Under the pieces are notes generated by a model. It searched no databases, had not been told where the DNA came from, and saw only the letters and a program-made list of their open reading frames with translations. Positions 1-8,997 of a DNA stretch of 45,769 nucleotides are shown here, piece after piece (position 1 is the stretch's first letter; each line of letters opens with the position of its first letter). Origin of the DNA: Marmoricola sp. (GTDB taxonomy: Bacteria > Actinomycetota > Actinomycetes > Propionibacteriales > Nocardioidaceae); the NCBI GenBank assembly GCA_025965315.1, contig JAOPXD010000021.1, positions 1-45,769 on the forward strand, written 5' to 3'. The position numbers and the translations under genes are program-made.

Positions 1-539
1 CCGGCGATGTCGCGCAGCGAGCCGTTGGGGTTGCCGCCGACGTAGCTGAACACGACACGACCCTCACCCTGGAGCCGGTCGAGGGTGTCGTCGTCCGCGA
101 CGAATCCACCCTCGCCGTTCTTGAGCGGGATGACGATCTCCTGGCCCACGGACAGGTCGGTCGTCCACGCCGTCGACGCGTTCTCGACCCGGAGGGTCTG
201 GTCGCGGCAGATGAAGGTGCGGTGGTCGTTGCGGATCAGCGCACCGGGCAGCAGGTGCGACTCGCACAGGATCTGGAAACCGTTGCAGATGCCGAGCACG
301 GGCATGCCGCCCTGGGCCGCGCCGATGACCTCGGTCATGATCGGTGCGAAGCGCGCGATGGCGCCGCAGCGCAGGTAGTCGCCGTACGAGAAGCCGCCCG
401 GCAGGATGACGGCGTCGACGCCCCGCAGGTCGTGGTCGGCGTGCCAGAGGGCGACGGCCTCCCCGCCCGCGAGGCGGACGGCGCGCTGCGCGTCGGTGTC
501 GTCGAGCGACCCCGGGAAGGTGACGACGCCGATCTTCAC
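1..539 (-). CDS. purQ: Phosphoribosylformylglycinamidine synthase subunit I (PurQ), 3' end outside the window
   Basis: PurQ is the glutamine amidotransferase subunit of FGAM synthase, feeding ammonia to PurL in step 4 of purine synthesis. The 179 visible residues show a class I amidotransferase fold: [10 protein letters not shown] at the N-terminus, an [13 protein letters not shown] segment at residues 45-57, and the nucleophile elbow [11 protein letters not shown] with Cys85. The His-Glu part of the catalytic triad would lie beyond the window edge. The start is a GTG at 539 that overlaps the purS stop as GTGA, which indicates translational coupling. PurL is expected further along, outside the window. 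The family assignment is secure. Confidence 0.96.
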   Translation of the reverse strand, partial: MKIGVVTFPGSLDDTDAQRAVRLAGGEAVALWHADHDLRGVDAVILPGGFSYGDYLRCGAIARFAPIMTEVIGAAQGGMPVLGICNGFQILCESHLLPGALIRNDHRTFICRDQTLRVENASTAWTTDLSVGQEIVIPLKNGEGGFVADDDTLDRLQGEGRVVFSYVGGNPNGSLRDIA

Positions 540-787
540 GCGGTGGCCCCGTCGACGCGGACCGCGTAGTCCTCGATGACCGGGTTCGACAGCAGGGTCT
601 CGGCGAGCTGGTGGATCTCGGCGAGGGTCGCCTCGTCGGCGGCCTCGACCTCGAGCTCGAAACGCTTGCCCTGGCGCACGTCCGTCACGGCGTTGAAGCC
701 GAGGCGGGGCAAGGCGCCGTGGACGGCCTTGCCCTGCGGGTCGAGGATCTCCGGCTTGGGCATGACGTCGACGACTATGCGAGGCAT
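536..787 (-). CDS. purS: Phosphoribosylformylglycinamidine synthase subunit PurS
   Basis: PurS is the small structural subunit that bridges PurL and PurQ in the three-part FGAM synthase of actinobacteria and Gram-positives. The 83-residue product has the usual length. It carries the typical [15 protein letters not shown] opening and an [10 protein letters not shown] segment. Its ATG at 787 lies six bases after a TAGGAT box, so it appears to start its own leaderless transcript even though it follows the acyl-CoA ligase in the same direction. Its stop overlaps the purQ GTG by four bases. Confidence 0.95.
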   Translation of the reverse strand: MPRIVVDVMPKPEILDPQGKAVHGALPRLGFNAVTDVRQGKRFELEVEAADEATLAEIHQLAETLLSNPVIEDYAVRVDGATA

Positions 788-793
788 GCCCCG

Positions 794-799
794 ATCCTA
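794..799 (-). promoter_or_regulatory. -10 box of leaderless purS promoter
   Basis: On the minus strand TAGGAT is followed by six bases and then the purS ATG at 787. This is the standard arrangement of a leaderless actinobacterial promoter. It sits in the 20-base gap between the ligase stop and purS, so the purSQ pair can be transcribed separately from the upstream genes. Confidence 0.6.
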
Positions 800-807
800 C
801 TGGAGGC

Positions 808-2364
808 CTAGGAGAGCTCTCGCTTGAGGATCTTGCCGGTCGACGTCATGGGCAGCTCGTCGAGGAACTGGACGATGCGCGGGTACTTGTAGGCCGCCAG
901 CTGCTCCTTGGCCCAGGCCGCCAGATCGGCCTCGGAGACGTCGTCGTGATCCTTGTTCTTGACGACGACCGCCTTGATCTCCTCGCCGTGCTGGTCGTTC
1001 GGGACGCCGATGACCGCGACCAGCGAAACCGCCGGGTGGGTCATGAGCACCTCCTCGATCTCGCGCGGGTAGACGTTGTAGCCGCCGCGGATGATCATGT
1101 CCTTCGAGCGGTCGACGATGAAGTAGAAGCCGTCCTCGTCCTTCTTCGCCAGGTCGCCCGAACGGAACCAGCCGTCCTTGATCGCCTCGGCCGTCGCCTC
1201 GGGCCGGTCGTAGTAACCCTTCATGACGTTGTGGCCCTTGATCGCGATCTCGCCCACCGCGTCGGGACCGGGCTCGACGTCCGACCAGTCGTCGTTGATG
1301 AGCTTCATCTCCACGCCCGGGATCGGCAGGCCGATCGAGCCGACGCGCGGGTCCTGCCCGTACGCCGAGAAGGACGCCACGGGCGAGGTCTCCGACAGGC
1401 CGTAGCCCTCGAGGATCGTGACGCCGAAGCGGTCCTTGAACTGCTTGTGGATCTCACCGGGCAGGGCCGCGCCTCCTGCGGCGGCGACGCGCAGGTTGGC
1501 GGCCAGCGTCTCGACGTCGACGCTGTCGTCGAGCGCCGCGAGCATGCCCCAGTACATCGTCGGGACACCGGCGAAGAAGGTGACCTTCTCTCGCAGCATC
1601 AGGTCGAGGGCCGCCTTGGGCTCGAACCGCGGCAGCATGACGACGGTGCCGCCGAAGGCGAACGCGCCGTTCTGGATGACGGTCTGGCCGAAGGAGTGGA
1701 ACAGCGGCAGGACGGACAGGTACGTGTCGGGCTTCGACTCGTCCGCGCCGAACAGGTCCGCGCCGGACAGCGCGTTGTCGCGCATGTTGCGGTGCCGCAG
1801 CTCGGCTCCCTTGGGCTGGCCCGTCGTGCCGGACGTGTACAGGATCACCGCGGTGTCGTCGTCGTCGCGCTCGACGGTCTCGAAGGTCGGCGGCTGCTTG
1901 GCCACCAGCGGGGCGTAGTACTCCGGCGGGGAGATCGGCTCGGGCCACTTCGCGTCCATCCGGACGAGGAAGAACTCGGTGCACGTGTCGGTGGCCTCGA
2001 ACCCCTGCCAGGCGTTGTCGCCGATCGGCAGGTCGGGCGTGCCCTCGAAGGCGAAGTACGCCTTCGCATCGGAGTCGGCCAGGTGGTAGGCGACCTCGCG
2101 CGGCTTGAGCAGCACGTTCAGGGGCACGACGGTTCCGCCGGCCTTGAGGATGCCGTAGTAGATGATCGTGAAGTACGGCAGGTTCGGCGACGACAGGGCG
2201 ACCTTGTCACCGGGCTCGATGCCGCGCTCGACCAGGAGGTTGGCGACCTGGTTGGCTGCTCCGTTGACCTGTGCGTAGGTCAGGCGGGTGTCGCCGAACA
2301 CGATCGCGGTGCGATCGGCGTACTTCTCGGCGGAATTCTCCAACAGAGCGGCAAGGTTGGCCAC
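808..2364 (-). CDS. Long-chain fatty acid--CoA ligase (AMP-binding, FadD type)
   Basis: This 518-residue enzyme of the ANL superfamily activates a carboxylic acid, probably a fatty acid, to its acyl-adenylate and then its CoA thioester. The AMP-binding P-loop [11 protein letters not shown] is at residues 176-186, the GYGLSETSP motif (A5) lies in the middle, and the C-terminal swivel domain ends in [11 protein letters not shown], with the expected catalytic Lys511. It starts at GTG 2364, preceded by a GAGGAG ribosome site. It sits between purC and purS in the same orientation, but nothing links it to purine synthesis. The chain-length preference cannot be read from the sequence. Confidence 0.92.
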   Translation of the reverse strand: MANLAALLENSAEKYADRTAIVFGDTRLTYAQVNGAANQVANLLVERGIEPGDKVALSSPNLPYFTIIYYGILKAGGTVVPLNVLLKPREVAYHLADSDAKAYFAFEGTPDLPIGDNAWQGFEATDTCTEFFLVRMDAKWPEPISPPEYYAPLVAKQPPTFETVERDDDDTAVILYTSGTTGQPKGAELRHRNMRDNALSGADLFGADESKPDTYLSVLPLFHSFGQTVIQNGAFAFGGTVVMLPRFEPKAALDLMLREKVTFFAGVPTMYWGMLAALDDSVDVETLAANLRVAAAGGAALPGEIHKQFKDRFGVTILEGYGLSETSPVASFSAYGQDPRVGSIGLPIPGVEMKLINDDWSDVEPGPDAVGEIAIKGHNVMKGYYDRPEATAEAIKDGWFRSGDLAKKDEDGFYFIVDRSKDMIIRGGYNVYPREIEEVLMTHPAVSLVAVIGVPNDQHGEEIKAVVVKNKDHDDVSEADLAAWAKEQLAAYKYPRIVQFLDELPMTSTGKILKRELS

Positions 2365-2436
2365 GATTGCTCCTCAGGTGCGACGACGGTGTCACGCCAC
2401 ACTACTGGCAGGTAACGGTCCGCGCCGAGGGGCCGA

Positions 2437-3318
2437 TCAGAAGGTCTCGCCGGTCAGCCGCTCGTAGGCCTGGACGTAGCGGGCGCGCGTCTTCTCCACG
2501 ATCTCGGCAGGCAGCGCCGGCGGTTGCGTGTTGCCGGCGCGGTCCCATCCGCTCTCGTCCGAGGTCAGCCAGTTGCGGACGAACTGCTTGTCGTACGACG
2601 CCTGGGAGCGGCCGGGCTGCCACGCGTCGGCCGGCCAGAAGCGGGAGGAGTCGGGGGTCAGCACCTCGTCGGCCAGCACGATCGTGCCGTCGGGCCGGGC
2701 ACCGAACTCGAGCTTGGTGTCGGCCAGGATGATGCCGCGCTCGCGCGCGATCTGCTCGGCGCGGGCGTAGATCGTCAGCGTCAGGTCGCGCAGCGCCGTC
2801 GCGGTCTCCACCCCCACGGTGCCGGTGATGTGCTCGAACGAGACGTTCTCGTCGTGCTCGCCGAGATCGGCCTTGGTCGCCGGGGTGAAGATCGGCTCCG
2901 GCAGACGGGAGCCGTCGACCAGACCCGCAGGCAGCGGGACGCCGCACACCTCCCCCGTGGTCTCGTAGTCGGTCAGGCCCGAACCGGTGAGATAGCCGCG
3001 GGCCACGCACTCGACCGGGAACATGTCGAGCTTCTCGACGACGAGCGCTCGTCCGCGGACGCGCTCGGGCACCGTCGTCGACACGACGTGGTAGGGGATC
3101 AGGTCGGCCAGCTGGTCGAACCACCACAGGGACATCCGCGTGAGGATCTCGCCCTTGTCGGGGATGCCGGGCGTCAGGATGAAGTCGAACGCCGAGACGC
3201 GGTCGGACGCGACCATCAGCAGGTGCTGGTCCCCTTCGCCCGTCGCGGGGTCGATCTCATAGAGGTCGCGGACCTTGCCGGAGTGCAGGTGGGTGGCTCC
3301 GGGGATGTCGAGTGGCAC
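2437..3318 (-). CDS. purC: Phosphoribosylaminoimidazole-succinocarboxamide synthase (SAICAR synthetase)
   Basis: PurC joins CAIR and aspartate with ATP to give SAICAR, the step before PurB. The 293-residue product has the eukaryote/actinobacterial-type length. It opens with [14 protein letters not shown], and carries the ATP-site residues of DTKLEFG and the LTPDSSRFW segment. The GTG at 3318 is chosen because a TAGGCT -10 box ends exactly six bases before it. The first three bases of that box are the TAG stop of the preceding DUF3592 gene. purC may therefore be made both from readthrough and from its own leaderless transcript. Confidence 0.96.
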   Translation of the reverse strand: MPLDIPGATHLHSGKVRDLYEIDPATGEGDQHLLMVASDRVSAFDFILTPGIPDKGEILTRMSLWWFDQLADLIPYHVVSTTVPERVRGRALVVEKLDMFPVECVARGYLTGSGLTDYETTGEVCGVPLPAGLVDGSRLPEPIFTPATKADLGEHDENVSFEHITGTVGVETATALRDLTLTIYARAEQIARERGIILADTKLEFGARPDGTIVLADEVLTPDSSRFWPADAWQPGRSQASYDKQFVRNWLTSDESGWDRAGNTQPPALPAEIVEKTRARYVQAYERLTGETF

Positions 3319-3324
3319 GCGCCC

Positions 3325-3330
3325 AGCCTA
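3325..3330 (-). promoter_or_regulatory. -10 box of leaderless purC promoter, overlapping upstream stop codon
   Basis: TAGGCT on the minus strand is followed by six bases and the purC GTG at 3318. Its TAG is the stop codon of the DUF3592 gene (3328-3330), so one trinucleotide serves both roles. Confidence 0.55.
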
Positions 3331-3714
3331 GAGCAGCGCCACCGCGGCGACCGCCCCGATCACCAGGACGATCCCGCCGGTGGCGATCAGGAGCGTCACC
3401 AGCCGCGCCGCCTCCCGTTCGGTGAGGTCGAGGCGTGCGCGGGTCGGGTCCGCAGGGTCGAGCAGCACCGCCACCTCGTCCCCCACCGAGAACGGCGTCG
3501 CCGGCGGCCCCTCGATCCGCAGCCGCCGGCCGTCGGGAGTGCGGTACTCGATGCGCGGCGGGCGGGCGGATCCGTCGCCCGTGTCGATGACCGTGCCGGC
3601 GACGCGGCGCCAGCCGCCGGGCAGCCCGCCCAGGGCACGACGGCGCTTGAGCCCCCACCCGGCGAGCCAGGCACCCACGACGATCAGGATGATCGGCAGG
3701 AGGCTCAGGCCCAC
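3328..3714 (-). CDS. DUF3592-type membrane protein
   Basis: A 128-residue protein with one transmembrane helix near the N-terminus (about residues 3-22), followed by RRR, and a second at the C-terminus (about residues 107-128). Between them lies a small beta-rich domain with IEYRTPDGRRLRIEG and a SVGDEVAVLLDPADP segment. This layout is typical of DUF3592, whose function is unknown. The domain would lie on the outer side of the membrane if both helices cross it. It lies between purB and purC in the same direction, 15 bases after the purB stop. The start is probably GTG 3714. Confidence 0.75.
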   Translation of the reverse strand: MGLSLLPIILIVVGAWLAGWGLKRRRALGGLPGGWRRVAGTVIDTGDGSARPPRIEYRTPDGRRLRIEGPPATPFSVGDEVAVLLDPADPTRARLDLTEREAARLVTLLIATGGIVLVIGAVAAVALL

Positions 3715-3729
3715 GGGATCGCCCGGCGC

Positions 3730-5166
3730 CTAGAGGATCGAGCCGGGCGAGTACGCCGCGGCGGTGGGATGGGCGGCCAGCACCTGCTCGATGCGCGCCA
3801 CGACGGCGTGCACCTGACTGACGGCCGCGCCGGTGAAGTCGATCGGCGAGGCGACCAGGCTCGCGAGATCCTGCTCCGACAGGCCCAGGCGCTCGTCGGC
3901 CGCGAGGCGGGCGAACAGGTCGTTCTCGGCGGCACCCTTCTCACGCATCTCGAGCGCGACGGCGACCGCGTGCTGCTTGACGGCGTCGTAGGCCGTCTCA
4001 CGGCCGCGGCCCTGGCGCACGGCGGCCATCAGCACCTTGGTCGTCGACAGGAACGGCAGGTAGCGGTCGAGCTCGCGCTGGATGACGGCCGGGAACGTGC
4101 CGAACTCGTCGAGCACGGTCAGGAAGGTCTCGAACAGTCCGTCGGCCGCGTAGAACGCGTCCGGCAGCGCGACACGGCGCACGACCGAGCACGAGACGTC
4201 GCCCTCGTTCCACTGGTCGCCGGCCAGCTCGCCGATCATCGAGACGTAGCCGCGCAGGATCACGGCGAGGCCGTTGACCCGCTCGCACGAGCGGGTGTTC
4301 ATCTTGTGCGGCATGGCGCTCGAGCCGACCTGGCCCGGCTTGAATCCCTCGGTGACGATCTCGTTGCCGGCCATGAGCCGGATCGTCGTCGCGAGGTTGG
4401 ACGGTGCCGCGGCGAGCTGCACGAGCGCCGTGACGACGTCGTAGTCCAGCGAGCGCGGATAGACCTGGCCCACGCTCGTCAGCACCTTCTCGAAGCCCAG
4501 GTGGCGGGCGACCCGCTGCTCGAGCTCGGCCAGGCGGGTCTCGTCGCCGCCGAGCAGGTCCAGCTGGTCCTGGCTCGTGCCGACCGGGCCCTTGATGCCG
4601 CGCAGCGGGTAGCGCGCGATGAGGTCGTCGAGCCGGTCGATCGCGACCATCAGCTCGTCGGCGACGGTCGCGAACCGCTTGCCGAGGGTCGTGGCCTGCG
4701 CCGCGACGTTGTGGCTGCGGCCGGCCATGACGAGCTCGGCGTGCTCGGTGGCGAGCCGGCCGAGGCGGGCCAGGGTCGCGACCGCCCGGTCGCGCATGAG
4801 CTCCAGCGACGCCTTGAGCTGCAGCTGCTCGACGTTCTCGGTGAGGTCGCGCGAGGTCATCCCCTTGTGGATGTGCTCGTGGCCGGCGAGGGCGGAAAAC
4901 TCCTCGATCCGGGCCTTCACGTCGTGCCGGGTGATCCGCTCCCGGGCCGCGATCGAGGCAAGGTCCACGCCCTGCTCACCTCTGGCCACGACCTTCTCGT
5001 AGGCCTCCACGACACCGTCCGGTACGGCGATCCCGAGGTCCTTCTGCGCCTTCAGGACGGCGATCCAGAGCTGTCGCTCCAGGACGATCTTGTGCTCCGG
5101 CGACCAGATCGCCGCGAGGTCGGCCCCGGCGTACCGGGTTGCGAGGACGTTGGGTACGACGGTCAT
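3730..5166 (-). CDS. purB: Adenylosuccinate lyase
   Basis: PurB cleaves SAICAR to AICAR and adenylosuccinate to AMP, releasing fumarate in both steps. The 478-residue product carries the fumarase/aspartase superfamily signature GSSAMPHKMN at residues 281-290, the mobile loop with the catalytic serine. It also has HIHKGMTSRDLTEN around 98-111 and GRSHNVAAQATTLGKR around 149-164 with a catalytic histidine. The reading frame is open further upstream, but ATG 5166 is preferred. It gives the normal N-terminus and overlaps the purD stop as ATGA, so the two are probably translationally coupled. Confidence 0.96.
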   Translation of the reverse strand: MTVVPNVLATRYAGADLAAIWSPEHKIVLERQLWIAVLKAQKDLGIAVPDGVVEAYEKVVARGEQGVDLASIAARERITRHDVKARIEEFSALAGHEHIHKGMTSRDLTENVEQLQLKASLELMRDRAVATLARLGRLATEHAELVMAGRSHNVAAQATTLGKRFATVADELMVAIDRLDDLIARYPLRGIKGPVGTSQDQLDLLGGDETRLAELEQRVARHLGFEKVLTSVGQVYPRSLDYDVVTALVQLAAAPSNLATTIRLMAGNEIVTEGFKPGQVGSSAMPHKMNTRSCERVNGLAVILRGYVSMIGELAGDQWNEGDVSCSVVRRVALPDAFYAADGLFETFLTVLDEFGTFPAVIQRELDRYLPFLSTTKVLMAAVRQGRGRETAYDAVKQHAVAVALEMREKGAAENDLFARLAADERLGLSEQDLASLVASPIDFTGAAVSQVHAVVARIEQVLAAHPTAAAYSPGSIL

Positions 5167-6416
5167 TCTTCCCCCGCTGGTTGAGCCTGCCCTGCGGCCT
5201 TCGCCGCGATGTCGGTACGGAACTGGGCGCCGTCGAAGCTGATCGCGGCCACCCCGGCGTAGGCCGTGGCCCGGGCCGCGGTCAGATCGGAGCCGACCGC
5301 GGTGACGGCGAGCACCCGACCCCCGGCAGTGACCAGCTCGCCGTCGACGAGGGCGGTGCCGGCGTGGATCACGTCGCACCCCGCAGCGCCGACCCCGGTG
5401 ATCACGTCGCCGCTGCGCGACGTCCCCGGGTAGCCCGCGCTCGCCATCACGACCGCCACGGCCGCGCCGGACTTCCAGCGGGGCGGTTCGGTCTCGTGCA
5501 GGAGCCCGTCGGCCGCGGCCTTGAGCAGGACACCGAGGGGCGAGTCGAGCAGCGCCATCAGCGGTTGCGTTTCCGGGTCACCGAAACGGGCGTTGAACTC
5601 GATCACCTTCATCCCGCGGCTGGTCAGTGCCAAGCCGGCGTACAGGAGGCCGGAGAAGATCGTGCCGCGTCGGGCGAGCTCGTCGACCGTGGGTTGCAGC
5701 ACCCGTTCCAGGACGTCCTCGACCAGGCCGTCGGGCGCCCACGGCAGTGGCGTGTAGGCGCCCATCCCGCCGGTGTTCGGGCCCTCGTCGGCGTCGAAGA
5801 TCCGCTTGAAATCCTGGGCCGGCTGGAGCGGGTAGACGGTCGTGCCGTCGGTGATCGCGAACAGCGAGACCTCGGGGCCGTCGAGGTACTCCTCGATCAC
5901 GACCCGGTCGCAGAGCAGCGCGTGCGCGAGAGCCTCGGCGCGGTCCTCGGTGACGACCACGCCCTTGCCGGCGGCGAGCCCGTCGTCCTTGACGACGTAC
6001 GGCGCCCCGAACGCGTCCAGGGCCGCCTCGATCTGCTCGGGGGTGTCGCAGACGTGCGCCAGCGCGGTCGGTACCTCGGCGGAGGCCATCACGTCCTTGG
6101 CGAACGCCTTGGAACCCTCGAGCTGGGCCGCCTCCGCGGACGGACCGAAGCAGGAGATCCCGCGCTCGCGGACGGCGTCCGCGACACCGGCGACCAGCGG
6201 CGCCTCGGGCCCGACGACGACGAGCTCCGCGCCCAGCCGCTCGGCGAGATCCGCGACCGCGACCGGGTCCATCGGGTCGACGTCGTGCAGGGTCGCGATC
6301 GCAGCGATGCCGGGGTTGCCCGGCGCAGCGTGCACCTCGGTGACCGACGGATCACGGGAGAGCGCGAGTGCGAGCGCGTGCTCGCGGCCACCGGTGCCGA
6401 TCACGAGGGTCTTCAC
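5163..6416 (-). CDS. purD: Phosphoribosylamine--glycine ligase (GAR synthetase)
   Basis: PurD ligates glycine to phosphoribosylamine with ATP, step 2 of purine synthesis. The 417-residue protein has the N-terminal KTLVIGTGGREHALA fold and ATP-grasp residues such as YVVKDDGLAAGKGV, TGGMGAYTP and FNARFGDPETQ. An ATG at 6425 is also in frame. I prefer GTG 6416 because a TAGGAT -10 box ends seven bases before it and the family normally begins with (M)KVLVIG. The purB start overlaps the purD stop by four bases. Confidence 0.94.
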   Translation of the reverse strand: MKTLVIGTGGREHALALALSRDPSVTEVHAAPGNPGIAAIATLHDVDPMDPVAVADLAERLGAELVVVGPEAPLVAGVADAVRERGISCFGPSAEAAQLEGSKAFAKDVMASAEVPTALAHVCDTPEQIEAALDAFGAPYVVKDDGLAAGKGVVVTEDRAEALAHALLCDRVVIEEYLDGPEVSLFAITDGTTVYPLQPAQDFKRIFDADEGPNTGGMGAYTPLPWAPDGLVEDVLERVLQPTVDELARRGTIFSGLLYAGLALTSRGMKVIEFNARFGDPETQPLMALLDSPLGVLLKAAADGLLHETEPPRWKSGAAVAVVMASAGYPGTSRSGDVITGVGAAGCDVIHAGTALVDGELVTAGGRVLAVTAVGSDLTAARATAYAGVAAISFDGAQFRTDIAAKAAGQAQPAGEE

Positions 6417-6423
6417 TGAACTC

Positions 6424-6429
6424 ATCCTA
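6424..6429 (-). promoter_or_regulatory. -10 box of leaderless purD promoter, overlapping P450 stop codon
   Basis: TAGGAT on the minus strand is followed by seven bases and the GTG at 6416. The TAG is the stop codon of the P450 gene (6427-6429). The same arrangement occurs at purC. It supports GTG 6416 rather than ATG 6425 as the purD start. Confidence 0.55.
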
Positions 6430-7782
6430 GTGGCCGGGCTGGTCCTCACGCCTCCGCAGGTCGACCGGCTGACCGTCCTTCGGGAACGGCAGCGAGTAGT
6501 AGTTGAGCGGGACCTCGTAGTCGGCGTCGACCGACCAGGTGAACCGTCGGAGCAGGTGGTGCAGGATCAGCTTCACCTCGGCACCGGCGAAGAACATCCC
6601 CAGGCACTTGTGCACGCCGCCGCCGAAGGGCTCCCAGGCGTGCCGGTGCACCTTGTCCTCGCGGCGGTCCTCGGCGAACCGGTCCGGGTCGAAGCTCTCC
6701 GGGTCCGGCCAGAGGTCGGCCTGGTGGTGCTGCAGGTGCACCATCACCGCGGTCAGCCGACCGGCCGGGATCGCGTGCCCGAGCACCTCGGTGTCCTTGA
6801 CCGTACGACGGGCCAGGACCGGGACGGGCGGCAGCAGTCGCAGGCACTCCTTCATCACCAGGGCGAACCCGACCAGGCCGTCCAGCTCGTCCAGCGTCGG
6901 CGCTGCCGAGAGCCCTGAGGCCTCCGCGCGCAGCCGTTCCTGCCACTCCGGGTGCTGGCCCAGGTACTGCATCGCGGTCGAGACCGTGATCGTCGAGGTG
7001 TCGTGGGCGGCCATCAGCAGGAAGATCATGTGGTTGACGACGTCGGCATCGCTGAAGCCCTCGCCGTCCTCGGTCAGGTGGCAGAGCACCGAGAACAGGT
7101 CGTCACCCTCGGCGGCGCGCTTGGCAGGGAGCTGCCGACCGAGGAACTCTTCGAGCAGCTGCCGCCCCTGGATCCCCCGCCGCCAGCGCGTGCCCGGCAG
7201 CGGGGCCCGGACGAACGAGGTGGCCGCCTGGACGCAGTCGATGAACGCCCGGTTGACCCGGTCGAGCTCGTCCGCCGAGGTCAGCTCGGCACCGCCCATG
7301 AAGATCTGGGTCGCCAGGTTCAGGGTGAGGTCCTTCAGCGCCGGGTACGCCTTGAACCCGTCCCCCGCCTCCCAGCTGCCGATCCCGGTCTCGATCGCCG
7401 GGCCCAGCGCGGCGGCGTACCCGGTCAACCGGTCACGGGTGAAGGCTTCCTGCATCAGCCGTCGGTGCCGGTGGTGCTCGTCGAAGTCGAGCAGCATCAG
7501 CCCGCGGTCGAAGAACGGTCCGACCAGCTCGTCCCAGCCCGGCTTGTTCGCGAACGCCTTGTCGGGGTTGCGCAGGGCCTCGCCGCAGGCGTCGGGTCCG
7601 AGCAGGATGGTCCAGCGCTTCCCGATGAAATTCAGGTCCGAGACCGGCCCGAACCGCTCGTAGTGGTCGGCCATGAACGCCAGCGGGTCCTTGATGTACG
7701 CGAGCGTCCCGCCGATCACCGGGATCCGTCGGCGCAGCGGCACCGGCCGCGGCACCGGTCGTGCGGTCGTGCCGGCTGACAT
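6427..7782 (-). CDS. Cytochrome P450
   Basis: A soluble 451-residue P450 mono-oxygenase. The I-helix oxygen-activation motif AAHDTST is at residues 258-264, the K-helix ExxR is Glu312-Arg315, and the heme loop FGGGVHKCLG at 386-395 has the thiolate ligand Cys393. There is no membrane anchor or fused reductase domain, so it must use separate redox partners, and none is encoded nearby. The substrate is unknown. The heme loop with GGGVHKC resembles CYP51/CYP120/CYP136-like families acting on sterols or isoprenoids, which is only suggestive. It ends directly before purD and is divergent from the phosphoribosyltransferase. Confidence 0.93.
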   Translation of the reverse strand: MSAGTTARPVPRPVPLRRRIPVIGGTLAYIKDPLAFMADHYERFGPVSDLNFIGKRWTILLGPDACGEALRNPDKAFANKPGWDELVGPFFDRGLMLLDFDEHHRHRRLMQEAFTRDRLTGYAAALGPAIETGIGSWEAGDGFKAYPALKDLTLNLATQIFMGGAELTSADELDRVNRAFIDCVQAATSFVRAPLPGTRWRRGIQGRQLLEEFLGRQLPAKRAAEGDDLFSVLCHLTEDGEGFSDADVVNHMIFLLMAAHDTSTITVSTAMQYLGQHPEWQERLRAEASGLSAAPTLDELDGLVGFALVMKECLRLLPPVPVLARRTVKDTEVLGHAIPAGRLTAVMVHLQHHQADLWPDPESFDPDRFAEDRREDKVHRHAWEPFGGGVHKCLGMFFAGAEVKLILHHLLRRFTWSVDADYEVPLNYYSLPFPKDGQPVDLRRREDQPGH

Positions 7783-7858
7783 CCGAGCCCCTGTCTGAGT
7801 GGCGTGCTGGTCCGTGCGACGTTAGCGCCAGACCGTACGGCGATGACAGACTTTCGCC

Positions 7859-8353
7859 ATGGCTGACGAGCGCGAGATCCTGACCTGGCAGAACTTCGGC
7901 GAAGCCGTGGACGCGCTGGCGCACCAGGTGGTCGACAGCGGCTACGAGCCCGACATCGTGCTGTCGATCGCGCGCGGCGGTCTCGCCCTCGGGATGGGGC
8001 TCGGCTACGCGCTGGACGTGAAGAACCTCTCGGCGGTCAACGTCGAGTTCTACACCGGCGTCGATACCCGCCTCGACGTCCCGATCATGCTGCCGCCGAC
8101 CCCCGACGTCGTCGACCTCACCGGGCTGCGGGTGCTGATCGCCGACGACGTCGCCGATACCGGCCTGACCATGAAGTACGTCCAGGAGTTCTGCGCCGAC
8201 CACGTCGCCGAGGTGCGGACCGCGGTCGTCTACTACAAGCCGCAGTCGGTGGTCCGCCCCGACTTCATCTGGAAGACCACCGACCGCTGGGTCGACTTCC
8301 CCTGGTCCGCCGCGGGCCCGCTGGTCAACCGCAACGGCGGCAAGGCGCACTGA
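7859..8353 (+). CDS. Purine-type phosphoribosyltransferase
   Basis: This 164-residue type I phosphoribosyltransferase has the PRPP-binding motif VLIADDVADTG at about residues 93-103, an early SIARGGLALG loop at 37-46, and a C-terminal DRWVDFPWS segment typical of actinobacterial xanthine/hypoxanthine phosphoribosyltransferases. It probably salvages hypoxanthine, xanthine or guanine with PRPP, and the substrate is inferred only from the family. The ATG lies six bases after CAGACT, compatible with a leaderless promoter. It meets vapC tail to tail with three bases between the stops. Confidence 0.82.
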   Translation: MADEREILTWQNFGEAVDALAHQVVDSGYEPDIVLSIARGGLALGMGLGYALDVKNLSAVNVEFYTGVDTRLDVPIMLPPTPDVVDLTGLRVLIADDVADTGLTMKYVQEFCADHVAEVRTAVVYYKPQSVVRPDFIWKTTDRWVDFPWSAAGPLVNRNGGKAH

Positions 8354-8356
8354 CGG

Positions 8357-8761
8357 TCAGCGCCAGCTCTCGACCTGAAGGCCCTTCACGCGGCGGAACT
8401 CGCGGACGTTTCCGGTCGCCAGGATCAGGCCTTCAGCACGAGCCTGAGCCGCGATCAGCACGTCGTAGGGACCGATTGGTGTGCCTCGTTCAGCCAGTTC
8501 AGCACGGACCGCGCCGGCGACCCTTCCTGCGCGTTGGTCGATCTCAAGCACGACCACCGTGTCCAGGAAGGCCTCGACGTCGTCGAGCGCCTTGTCCGGG
8601 CTTCCAGAACGTAGCGCTCCATAGGTGAGTTCGGCGATGCTGACCGACGAAACCGCAGCGCCAGCTCCACAAGACCGGAATCGTTGATCGACGTGGGGAG
8701 TGCGTGCTCGGATCACCGCAACAGCGACATCGGTGTCGAGCAGATGCGTCAGTCCAGCCAC
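8357..8761 (-). CDS. vapC: VapC toxin, PIN-domain ribonuclease
   Basis: A 134-residue PIN-domain protein, expected to be a Mg-dependent endoribonuclease that cuts tRNA or rRNA when not bound by its antitoxin. The acidic site is visible as Asp9 in LLDTD, Glu44 in SIAELTYG and Asp100 in GPYDVLIA. The fourth position in TGNVREF has Asn rather than Asp, which is common in the family. It overlaps vapB by 13 bases, so the two are translationally coupled. The toxin is complete and shows no inactivating change. Confidence 0.9.
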   Translation of the reverse strand: MAGLTHLLDTDVAVAVIRARTPHVDQRFRSCGAGAAVSSVSIAELTYGALRSGSPDKALDDVEAFLDTVVVLEIDQRAGRVAGAVRAELAERGTPIGPYDVLIAAQARAEGLILATGNVREFRRVKGLQVESWR

Positions 8762-8991
8762 GAGCGTTCCTGCATCGGCGGCTGATCCCGCTCGAGCATG
8801 AAGTCGTCAGGGGCCGGAACCCTGTTGGCCAGGTAGTACTCGATGCGACCGCCCTTGGGCACGATCACCCTGGCGTTGCCCGACACGATGATCTCCACCT
8901 CGGAGACGTCATCAGGAAACGCGACATCCTTCGGCAGCCGGACGGCTTGCGTCGTGTTGTTCATGAACAACTTGGTCGTAGCTACGTTCAT
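8749..8991 (-). CDS. vapB: VapB antitoxin, AbrB/SpoVT type
   Basis: An 80-residue antitoxin. It opens with TTKLFMNNTTQAVRLPKD, the usual swapped-hairpin (AbrB/MazE-like) DNA-binding fold of VapB proteins that act with PIN toxins. The C-terminal part, rich in Asp, Glu and Arg, is expected to wrap around VapC. The ATG at 8991 sits six bases after a perfect TATACT -10 box, so the message is probably leaderless. A 17-base palindrome overlaps that box and is the likely VapBC binding site. A second palindrome, TTGTTCATGAACAA (8957-8970), lies inside the coding sequence and may be a further contact or chance. Confidence 0.88.
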   Translation of the reverse strand: MNVATTKLFMNNTTQAVRLPKDVAFPDDVSEVEIIVSGNARVIVPKGGRIEYYLANRVPAPDDFMLERDQPPMQERSWLD

Positions 8992-8997
8992 GGAGCA

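Noticed and set aside
2524..5184. Very long open frame on the plus strand over purC/purB
   Set aside because: It is antisense to four well-recognised genes and has the low-complexity Arg/Val/Asp/Gly composition of a GC-rich shadow frame.
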